A stretch of DNA of 64,000 nt from Pseudeuparius sepicola. Its lineage: Eukaryota > Arthropoda > Insecta > Coleoptera > Anthribidae. The notes beneath the pieces were generated by a model. It did no database searches, was not told the DNA's origin, and saw nothing but the letters and a program-made list of their open reading frames with translations. The position numbers and the translations under genes are program-made. Below, one piece after another: positions 50,801 through 62,800 of this stretch. The stretch spans positions 6,487,153-6,551,152 of the forward strand of contig OY987305.1 in assembly GCA_963920635.1 (NCBI GenBank). The letters are read 5' to 3'. The first letter of the stretch is position 1. Each line of letters begins with the position of its first letter.

Positions 50801-53800
50801 CTTATGAGCGGTTTAATATGAGTACGTCATTTTTCTAGTTTATCAAACAGTCGCTTCGTAGTGTATACTAATTTAAGTATTCGCTGTTCAATTTCGGGAT
50901 CACTTTAGGCAGTTTTATTCGATTTTGAGGTCGGAATGTGGTGCCAATTTATTTCTCTACGAATGAAGAGACCTGACAGCGGTCGAATTATTATCTTAGG
51001 TTGTTCATAATGTGCTGTATGATGATCAAATGAAACGGCTCACTTTTCGAGGCAAATTCGCAATTTTGGGCAGCTCTTTATTATCGGCCGAACGGCCATA
51101 GCGGGTCGCACTGGTAGAGTGAGGATATCGATTCATCTTCATCCTTTACGGGGGACCTTCGCCATAGCAACGGCAACGTTGTCGGCGAAAGCAATGTGCT
51201 TCGGCGCGCGGCGGCAGCTGGAGCAGACCGGGCCGTCCGGTGTTGTCGGATCGCTTTTGGACGGAAAATTTCGCAAGAAAAATTAAGCGAAGAACTTAAT
51301 AATCGTCGGTTTCCCTAAAATAAGGCTACGTTCATAGAGATTCAATTCACGTAACTAAGAGTGAAGAATAATAAATAACCTAGTGTACAATTCCAAAAGA
51401 CAAATTGGACAATGGGGTAGAAAAAGTGAACCTAGGCCTACCGCTTGTCAATACTATGGATGTACAGGGTGTTCACGAAATATTGGAGACACCCCTTAAC
51501 TTTCTTATTTTTGACCAGAGGAAAAAGTGTTTTATATGAAAGTTTTAGAAAATTTTCTCAACTTTCCAATGCCGTTTTCAGAAAGAAAATCGAACGTCGC
51601 GTTTTCAAAATAGAGACCTAACTTTTGTTTTTTTTTAATGGAACACCCTGTATGTTATTGAATTTTTAGATTCTACGCTTCATTCCGATTACAACGATAT
51701 ATATTTAATATGTTTTATATAACTTTTGTCGTAGAAAACTGCATTTTAATACAGGATTACACAAAAACTAAGGTGGCCATGAAACTAGAACACAATAATT
51801 AAGAATATTTTTGATTTGTTCCAAGAGAAAAAATCATAAAAACACAACAGAAAAGCATATAAATTTTACTACACTTACAAAATATAGAACTGTTCGAATT
51901 GTAATCCGTTTACTTGGAGGCATGAGCGATATCTCTTTGTCAAATTATTAATAGGTACGTGATAAATATTATATCTTGATTATTTAAAAAATGTATCCGT
52001 TCGACAATTTTCCCTTGCAGTTCTTCTATATTTTCATTTGGATCTTTGTAACAACGGTTACATTTTTTAAATAACAATCAAGATATAATATTAACAAGTA
52101 TTAATAATTTGAAAAAGATATATCGCTCATGCCTCCAAGTGAACGGATTACAATTCGAACAGTTCTTATGAAAAATATTGTTATTGTTATACTTTGTTAT
52201 ATATTTGGTTTGTGTAGTAAAATTTATATGCTTTTCTGTTGTGTTTTTATGATTTTTTCTCTTGGAACAAATAAAAAATATTCTTAAATGTGTTAGTTCT
52301 AGTTCCATGGCCACCTTAGTTTTTGTGTAATCCTGTATTAAAATGCAATTTTCTAGGACAAAAGTTATATAAAACATATTAAATATATATATCGTTGTAA
52401 TCGGAATGAAGGGTAGAATCTAAAAATTCAATAATATACAGGGTGTTCCATTTAAAAAAACACAACTTAGGTCTCTATCTTGAAAACGCGATGTTCGATT
52501 TTCTTTCTGAAAACAGCGTTGGAAAGCTGATAAATTTTTCTACAACTTTTATATAAAACACTTTTTCCTCTGATCAAAAATAAGAAAGTTAAGGGGGTCT
52601 CCAATATTTCGTGAACACCTTGTACCTAATTACCAAAGCAAAGAAAGTACATATACATCTAGAACTTTTCAAATGAAATTACTATCCCAAAATGGAGGAA
52701 CATATAAACCTTGTAACCCCGCGGCTGATCGGCCAACTCCCAAATTGTGAGCCCGGCGCATTTTTTCTGTGAAAAGGCCACCGCCTTCAGACGCGGAGAA
52801 AGCCGCGATAAAGAACATTCCGGCGTCGATTAACTATGTACACGTGAATTTCATACATTGTTGTTTGCAGCACATAACAGAGGTAAATGCGGCGTAAGCG
52901 ATAATATATATAAAATTCTAAAAAATCGGAAATTAATATTTCGAAGTGACCTTGAAATAGTTATTTCTCATATTAGGTTAAAAAGTATCATATTTCGCAG
53001 TTTTTGTTGTGCCCACAATATGCAAGTTTCAAGCGACTTGGGCTCATGTTACTTCTGACTTATTGCGTATGCTTTTGAACGTGCTTTTTCGCATTACATT
53101 TAGATGAATTATAACTGCAACTCGGTTAAGAGTGAATTTATAGTCTGGATAATACGGCCCAACATTTTTAATTAAACAAAAAATGTATTTATAAATATGC
53201 TATTAGGTTAAGTTCGCTGTAACCGTCGAGAATGTCACGAAATGAACATAAAGTTCGGCGGTTTTAAAATCATCTGCGTCCGCACTTCACTTCTACCTAC
53301 AATACAAACCCAGAGCGGAAGTGAAGTTTCCGTCACGGCCTTCTTTTATTTATATACGGCACTTGCACCCTCGCAATTCGAGCACGTACAGCATCAGCGT
53401 TCGGAGAAAACCTGGATTATTTTTACATACAGAGGCAAATCATCGTATTTGTATTTACCAAGTGGAAGGACACCCGCGGATTTCCAGATAGGCCGGCTAA
53501 TCTTCGCTAATTTCAGACTATCACGTACGCGTTCTATATAGATAACTTAAAATGCGGCAGATTTATGCTCGTTTTTTTTTGTAATCCGCTCAGTGATAAC
53601 CGGTGGAATTGTGGCAAGTCGGTTGCGAATAACACTTAATTTTTCTGGGTTAATTTTATTCCAAAAAGTTTAAAGTGTTAAGAGCGGGTTTAGCAAGCAA
53701 AATTGTTCGTGTGATAACTTTCAAACAGTCTGAAATATCGGCTCCAGATTTCGTGGATATACTCAGTGGCAATGTGGAAATAATAATTATCCCATTACAA

Positions 53801-56800
53801 TAATGTTGCCTAGAACGTCTTGACCTTATATTTTTAGAAAAGTTCTGCCAAATAGGTACTTAATGAAGTTTGCGCTTTTTATAGGGTTGTCGGTTTTAAT
53901 GTGATTCGCCGGTTGCCATTGACCGGATAGAATTGTAACTCTGACACCATGTAAAATTCAGTTCAGAATATTTAGGGAAATCTACACTTCAAAGTAAAGA
54001 TCTACTTTATAAGCAGAAATGTGATTCTTTGATAGTTGCATTATGTTTGCACGAAATACATACTTGTATTTGAGCTTCTACATTTATCTCGTGGCAACTC
54101 GCTCGGATTGAAATGAATCCGATTGAGTGAAATCCATTTTTTTATAATTCTGGTGTTTACATCATCAGCATTGAATCAAATGTTTTTTTTTTCAATCGAC
54201 TCTTGGGACATTATCTTGATATACCATATACCTAATGTTGGTTGGTGCATATATGCATCCTTCTACTTCTGCTTGAAAATGGCATATAAAATATAACCTC
54301 ACCTCACACACTGCGAATTGCAATGGTACTGCGTAGGAAAATGGTTTGTGAATCCTCTTTTTCTTATAATATTACCACAGAAAATCTAGATTTTTGAAAA
54401 ACAATCATTTGAGGTTGGATCTCGGCAACAAAACAGTAGTGAAGTTAGCGGGTTTACTTGCATTTCAAGTCAAGCCCGTTTAATAAATCGTCAAGAATTG
54501 GTGTGTTCGATCCGATCGAGTGGATCCCATGCGCTCGAAATAGCGGATCGACTTGAAATTTTAGATCCGATTGAACTTCGATTTCGATATAAGTATATAT
54601 AAAATTTCCAACTTGGACCAATCAACGCCGGCTTATTATATATTCAGGATACATAATTATGACTTGACCCGTTTATCGTCTAGGTCAAGCGTATTGTACA
54701 TATGCCAATTTTTATAATTATCGGAAGAGATAAGCCGGCGTTGATTGGTCCAAGTTGGAGATTTTTTTCATGTTATCTCTAAAATTTGAGTAACAATTGT
54801 TATCATCGAGATAGTGGTTTGGCCGAAGCATATAAGGGTTTTCAAATTTAACCACCAGTTTAATTAATGATTAATTAAATACATATTATAATAAAAAGTG
54901 AGATCAAAGAAGAATATTTGTTTTTTTTCGGTTGTTTAGTAATGATTTAAAATAGTTCCCCATATATATGATTTTAAACGCAACAAAAAATCTTCAGATC
55001 TATTGGCGCGCTTACTCTTAACAGCCACGGAGATGTCGGTTAACGCATTAAATACGTTGAGAAAATGCGTTTTATAAAAAGCTTCAAGGCCTAAAAGCGA
55101 ACTATTTTAAATTATTAATTTGAATAATGGCGACGTCGGTGTGGACTGGCAACTAAAAAAACAATAAATTTTAATAACCCAGTTAAAATAACGGCCGCCA
55201 CGAAATAGCTGAAATAAAGTACTCCGAGTTTGACACAATATGGGTTCTGGTGTTATATTTTTTGTCGAAGAATGCGGCGAATATTCACGGCAACAGTTTA
55301 AATTCTATTTACATCAGACTATTGGCAATATACTCACCACCTAAGAAGACGCGTAATTATGTCTCCGCCTTTTTAATGTATAACAATATCATGGGGTAAA
55401 CGAGGTCTACTATATAAACGATGTAAAATTAAAAAATTACACACAAACATTATTTATTGCAGGTTAGACATTTTGTTTTTGGAAGGGAAAACTGGAACTC
55501 ACTGCCGAAGGTATTTTAAACATCACCTTTCGTGTATCCCACGTTGCTCACAATAAACGTATTTTTGCGAGCAAAATCCTACAGGGTTTAAGTTTAGGCA
55601 AGTTTTGTTTGATTTAAGTCGAACGTGGTGAAAATATTCCCTCTCGCAAGTAAATTTTCTACGCAAAAACGGATGTTTTTAGAAACATGTTTTAACTCGT
55701 ATTTATTCAAAGTGAAAATGCAAAAATTCCGAAAATACATAATTTAGTTTCTCCATCTACGAGTTCTTAATCTTACCCAATGCTATAAAACAATCCGCAA
55801 AGAACAAATCGAGACAAAATTTCCTCTAGGTTTTGATGGTGTTAACTTTAGGATTGTTTTTGGATATAAACCTAAAACTATTTTGTATGATTTCACTCGC
55901 GAAAATACATTGTTTTGGTATAAAACAAATGTCAAAATATTATAATACATACTTCATAATGGCGGATATCTCTTTTTACTCGCTGCTATATTACCTGTAC
56001 GGTTATGAAAAAGCATAATTTAGTAAGTGTGATCAAGAGGACGCTCGGCACCGCTTTTGGAAAAGATCGGCCAACGATAATGAAGTTTTTTCCGTGGTTT
56101 ATCGGTGAAAAATGAATTTAATAGACGAGCCTAATAGCGGGGTACGTGGGGCGGCTAGTCCGCCACCCGCCCACCGTGGCCCGTCGATCGATAGACGTCC
56201 GCGACAGCGGCGTCGGCGAGGGCCCGCTATCTCAACTCCGGTGATAATCCGGACTTGGGAAGAGTGGAACCGCGATGTGACTGCCGACACGGCGGCGACC
56301 GCGACGCGCGGCCCGAGCCAAGCCAGTGCGAAAAGAAATCTCGCGGCCGACCGACGGCTACGACGTCCGTGCGTGCCTACATAGCAGTCGCCTTGCCGGG
56401 CCTGCACCAGTTAAAAAGTGAATGTGCTCTTGAAACGCCTAAGCGACCAACATGACCGTGGTGGCCGTTGTGCCAGAGGTGGCGGAGGTAAGCTGTCTCA
56501 ACTTCTTCGGACGGATTTCGAATCGTTTGAGATCGGACTGGGATCATTAGTCAAGCCGACGTGATGGGTCCGCCGGACCATTGCCAAAATTTAAACATGA
56601 ATATATTTATATAAATTGAAAACTCTCGCGCGAGAGTGAACGAACAGCGAATAACACGTTTCAATGTTAAGTCAATTTTTTTAGCGGCACGTAGGCCTGA
56701 TACAAAGCATCAAATTAAACGCAAGCCGAATTGTGTTAGCTTAACTTATCCTCAAGCAAACTGCACGTTTCTTTTCGAAGATTTCAGAAATGGTTCCTCT

Positions 56801-59800
56801 TTAAAATGGTGGTGGGTGATATCAAATAGACTGAGAAAAATCCGCTGTAGCACAAGAACTGTCAAGGGTTGGCTGCCTAATTGTATACTTGTGCCACTTA
56901 TTAATTATTATTCTATAATTATATGGCCTTGAGAATGGACATCTTTCATTTGGTGGCTTTAAAATGGGAAGGCCTTCTTTTGTCCCTAATCTGCGAACAT
57001 TGAGGGCAATAATCTAAAAAAGATTATCACATATCACATTTTAAAATCTTATCGGTTTTGAAATACCCTGTTCTACATCTTTTGATTCTTTATGCAATGT
57101 TTTGAAGACCTTTTACCATAAAATGAGCCGTAAAAAGTCGTCTGTCTCAAATTAACTATTATCCAAATCGTTATCCGGCCTGGACTGCCTGATATTTGAA
57201 TTTCAGTCAAGAAGCTAGGACATGCGTTTGAATTTCCACGGCCAACCTTGACAAGAATCATTTCTGTTTCTTAAGTAACATAAATAAATTTGAACATTAT
57301 TCGACATCGTTTAAAAAAGTTCCGAAGACAAATGAATGCGGCCATTTTGTTTTTCAAAAATTGATTCAATACCCTCAAAACCCATCGCATCGTGGCTGAT
57401 GCTCCAAACAAATCGCAGGAGTTGTTCTACCCATAGTAGGGTATTATAGGAACAACTTGAAGGAAAGTGTTACCAAAAATTATTTCGTCGATGGAATAGG
57501 TATCTCGTGCCATAGAAAAAGTAATAAGGAGACGAAGAATTATCCACTACTTACGAAAGAAATACCTATCTATGATTTTAGATGTAAACTACCGTGAAAC
57601 ATAATCTTAATACTTCGGAGAACCTTGACTTCCCTCTAACATATGTTGGGCATGGGCACTCTAGTCTCTTGCTTGCACAACAAAGTCATCTGTTCTCAAA
57701 GTCATCTGTGAATCTTGCCTGGAACCTAGAACCTAGGTACTGAAATAAAAATAAACCATTTCGTTAGATCCATAACGTACAATATTCTAAATTTGTCTGT
57801 AATTCTTAACTTACCGATAACGCGGATTTCGCATATAGGACCTAGGAAAGAGGAAAGTTTCCAGAGTAGCAGCGATATTCGGCTGGCGCGGCCGGTCGCG
57901 ATGCGATGGAGCATCGTTGGTTAGCGGTCGCGCGGGCGGGCGGCGGCCCGTCGATCCGGCAACGGCGCCGCCAGCGACAGAGAAGGAAAGAGAACGCGAC
58001 CCGACCCAGCTCGCGCTCCGCTTCGCATGGCAACAGCCTACTATCGGATTGCCGACCGGGGCCATAGCGCGGAGTCGGGTTTATTTCGGCCTGCGGCCCG
58101 ATTTCTACCATGGAGAGAAAGAAGCAGATCGCGGTTCTCTCGAAAAAATGACGTCGTATTTATCGTGGAAACTTACCTCGATGTGAAAAAAATCGAATAA
58201 CTTGCGAAACTTTCAAATAGTTCGAGAATTGGGCATCTGCCCGATCGCACACTTAAAAAATTGGATTTCGAGGCGCCACGTGATTTTTTTTTAAGAAATT
58301 TATTTTAAAATTTGAGCTGACCTCAAAAGTATGTGGTTATAATTCAATGCGGCAGACGTTCGTTATGACTTTTATTTGTGGACGTTGTGGCTCGTCTCTC
58401 AAGTATTCTTACCGCTTTTTATTTTTAGTACTCAAAATTGCAATTAATTATAGAACTTGATAGTTTGGAAAATTATATATTTTCTTGTTCTTGATTCTCA
58501 CCTTTGTCCCTTCTATTTGCAGAAATGATCTAACCAAGAAAAAATACAGTGAATTTGACCGTCGACTGTATACCTACCTTTTCTTATCGCGCGATATTAT
58601 TGATGCTGGGTCTACCCATCTGCTCCCTGGGCGTATGCGGCTCTTTGTCAGATACCTACAAGTGAATTCCTCCATTCGATGTATTTCTCTATTTATTTTA
58701 AAATTTGAGAAGTGTCAAAGTAGTTACCGATGTGATCGATTAAATTTCAAGCAATCTACATGCCAGGCTGAAATTTGAGTCGGAAATAATTTGCAATATT
58801 TTAATTTTTCAATTTTTAAAAATCAAGTTGGCCTTGGCAGAAACTAGAAATTTATTCTCTGTGATTAATGTCCAATGGTGAATTTTTGTTCTTCATCTTT
58901 TGCACAATTTTTCACTTCTGAACATCGGCCCTAAAAAAAGAATTAAAGGGTTTATTAAGTGTACATTGCGTCGAATGGAGAATTTGAAAGACCCTTCGTA
59001 AATGTTTGCTACAGACGTGGCCCGCATTTGTTGATGACGAGATTAAAAGGGTTTATATTCACATAAAGGCTCCCACCTTTTCAGTTTTGGTCCATAGAAT
59101 ATATAGTTAAGTATGGGCCGCGTACCATCCTTTGTTACCACATCCACTTCCTGTACTAGTTGGTCGTACAAAATACAAAGGTATTTCTACTATTTTAATT
59201 GCGGAGGTTCCCAGGGGTGGTTTACTACCAAATCGCATTTTTTGTCTCTATCTTTCTCTGTAGTGTTCGGCTCTGATTATTTCATTTGCATGTACCTGTA
59301 ATAAACCTTGAATATTTAATTATACAATCGGCTTACTACTACGCCTTTACGGAAACATACGATAGTTTTAAAACGGCCGACTATGTAGGTTTTTCTGATA
59401 TTGTACGATCGACATCTTATATTATTCGCAAAGCAAACGTTCTAGGCAAACTGCCAAAAATTATGAAGGTATTTTTGTGGAAGCCTACAGCGGACTTTCA
59501 TAGAATAACTTTCCGATAAAATAGGTTTAAAATTTTAAATTCTGCCTAATTTAAGGAAGAAGGGTAAACACCCGACCGTCGGAAAATCAAACGATTCCGT
59601 TTGTTTCAATTTGACTATTCTACTAACCTATCACGTCGCAGGCCGTCTCTAAATTCAGAGCTGAATGTGTTTATCCATTTTTTACGAACCACCGTACTGA
59701 TATACTTTTATTTGTCTCTTTCAGCCAGTAAGCGAATGGACGTCATCCAATGTTGTAGAATGGATGGCAGCATTAAATTTATATCCATACTCGGACGTTT

Positions 59801-62800
59801 TCCGATGCAAGGACATCAAGGGTTCAGACCTTATGCATTTGGACCGCGACAAACTCATTGTAAGTATTCAAGCAATTCATTACTTTTTGTAGCAATACAG
59901 TTCGAAGGCAGTCTCTTAATACCGGTCATTTTATAACTTGTCTAGTTTCTAATTACTTACGATACGTATACCTATGCATTCTTTTTTATATAATCTTTTG
60001 CTGCCTACTCAAGTGGAAACGGTTTTATGAGCACAACTTAATATTTCAGTTTTCAAATGGCACGCACGTACATAGTATAAAATTAAAATGGAAAATATGT
60101 TTGATAAGCGTACGCCTGGTCGAAGTGCTGAATACGAAATGCTCCTATGGCATTTTCTCTACGCGCAGTTCGTGAACGCGAATAGGCTAAATAGAAAATT
60201 AAAAATTGTCAAGAGGGACCTCTTTCCGTTTTCCGATTACGTTGAGCACATAGGTCATTGTAACGATTGTGACATTTACAAAAAGAAATGTCGAGAATTT
60301 GGCAGTGATAACGCTACACGACCATTGGATAAAAATACTGGGCGATTAACGACCAGGTGTGCGGACGTGGTGCCATTTTAAAAATACCCTGCGCAACCAC
60401 ATCGATTAAATTTTTCTTTCGTCGTTCGCAGAAGTGATTTTCCCCATTGGTAAGTAACGTTCTCTCAAAAAGGTGTCAGTCTTAGCACAGTTTAAGTCTT
60501 CAAATAATTTGAAAGTTATTACAAAATGGTCGGGATCAGCGCTTCTTTTTAATCACCTACTCAATTCAAATTTTCGGATGGTTTTAAAACTTTAATGTTA
60601 TACATCGCTTATAAATTGATTTTTGTAAGAAGGCGGTTAATATTAATAGTGCGCCATAAGTCGTACTTTGAATAATTTCGAGCGAAGCCTTCTATTAATA
60701 ATAGAGGTGACTCTTTAAAAATATATGCGAGGAACTGCACATTAGCGAAAGCTATTAAATTTCGGTAAAGCGATAGACTTTCCGATCGGTTTTCTTTCAC
60801 CGTGTTTTAACCGATAACGTTTGTTCACAGGCAATGGGGATAAAGGATGAATTTCATCAGAAGGCGCTTCTGACATGCATAGACGAACTGCTGCGTAAAC
60901 CGGAGAAGCCCGAAGACGCGTCGGCCGCGGCCGAAGGTAGCGCCCCAGAGACGGCGGTAGCTGCAACGGCGACTGCAGGCGCAAGTGCGCATTCGCTGGC
61001 GCAGCACAGCTTCGGTGCCCTGCGCCGCTGTGACAAGTGCCACAAATACTTGCGCGGCGTGCTGCATCAAGGCTACCGGTGCGAGGAGTGCGGCCTCGTG
61101 GCGCACAGAACGTGCGCCGCCACCGGCGGGCTGCCGGCGTGCGTACCGGCCGGAGAGGATCCGGGGGTGGGCGGCGGCGCCGGCCCCTTCGGGCGCGCGC
61201 TGTGCGCCCAGTTCCGGGCCGGCGAGAGCTGCGCCCCGCCGCTGCTGGCTGCGTGCGCCCATGAGCTGGAGGCGCGAGCGCGCGCCGACGCAACCCTAGA
61301 TCTCTATAGCCTGTACTGCGCAACTCCACCCGCCGACCAGCTTCAGCGACTGCTGCGCGCCGTCGAGGAAGCGACAGACGGTGCCGCCCCCGAGCTTGCT
61401 GCTTACGGGTCCGTCACCGTCGCGGCGCTCTTCAAGAAGTTTCTGCGCGAGCTACCCGACCCGCTCGTTCCCGTGCAGTGGTATGACAAATTTCTGGAGG
61501 CGACCAAGAAGCGCAGCGACGAGGAATGCGCGTCCCTCCTAAGCCAGCTGGTGCAGGAGTTGCCCGACCACCACCGCTCCACGCTGCACTTCATCATGGG
61601 CCACCTGTGTCGCATCTGCCAGATGGAGTACGCTCGCGGCAACCGCAGTCCGCCCACCGTACTCGTCCAGGTCATGTGCCACATTTTCCTGAGACCGCCC
61701 TGGGAGCGAATCATGTAAGTCCAAATCGACCGATCCGCCGGTCGACGTCCTAAGGTTTGTTGTTGTTTTCAGACAAGTGGTGTACAACACGCAGGCCCAC
61801 AACCGCATCGTGGAGCTGCTGCTGCTGCGCCACGACTGGGGCGAAAAGTTGCCCGAGTTCGCGGCCGCCCCTGCCATTCCCCCGAGGAAGGTGTCCGGTC
61901 GAGGAGGCGGCGGAGGCGGCGGCGGCACCCAGCAGGCATTGCACGACGCGGAGTGGTACTGGGGCGACATCAGCCGCGACGAGGTCAACGAAGTGCTCAA
62001 CGATACCGTCGACGGCACGTTCCTTGTCCGCGACGCGTCCAACAAGTGCGGCGAATACACGCTAACGCTGAGGAAGGGCGGCGCCAACAAACTCATCAAG
62101 ATCTGCCACCGCAGCGGCATGTACGGATTCACGGAGCCGTATACTTTCCACTCCGTCGTGGATCTCGTCAACCACTTCCGTCACGACTCGCTGTCGCAGT
62201 ACAACTCGTCACTGGACATAAAACTATTGTACCCGTTGTCCCGTTACAACCAGGAAGAGGAAATGGCCAAGAACGAGAAGATCGACAAATTGTTCGAGAA
62301 ATTGATAGCGGTGAACAAAAGCCTGGTGTACAAAAACAAGGAGTCCGACAAGTTGTCGAAGGATTTCAACGAGACGTTGCAGGAGGTTAACACGAAACGG
62401 CACGCTCTGCTCGCGCTCAAAGAACTGGTTAAAGTGTTCAAGGAGCAAGTGGAGCTGCAGAAGAAGTTCCAGAAGGAGGCGCAGCCGCACGAGACGAAAA
62501 ACTTGGAGGCGAATTCGCGGCTGCTGCACGAGCGACTAGAGCTGATGAAGGAGAGCTGCTCGCAGCTGGAGGACATCTTGCAGCGCAAGGAGGCATACAC
62601 GAAGGTGATGGAGCGCGAGCTCACCTCGCTGAAGCCGGAGGTGGTCGGGCTGCGGCGCGAGCGCGACAAGTACGAGCGTTGGCTGCAGCAGAAGGGCGTG
62701 TCGGTCGCGAAGATCGCGCAGGCCCTGAGCCGGAGCGCGGACGCGGCCGACGGCGAGAGAGGCTCCGGCGTGGGCAACGGCTCCGCCGGGCTGGGCGGCG

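Noticed and set aside
53242..53541. 99-codon frame in p85 intron 5
   Set aside because: No motif, no phase-compatible splice sites, and mixed composition like the surrounding intron.
57917..58186. 89-codon frame in the 57.9-kb CpG patch
   Set aside because: Several overlapping frames on both strands are equally open, as expected from GC-rich text; no p85-compatible splice sites.
58524..58778. Possible p85 exon after TTTGCAG at 58523
   Set aside because: The direct join of exon 5 to the SAM exon is already in phase, and the sequence here has no domain content or good donor.
60088..60381. 97-codon frame in p85 intron 6 with a Cys/His cluster
   Set aside because: No family recognised, no separate promoter or poly(A) signal seen, and the Cys/His spacing fits no known finger.
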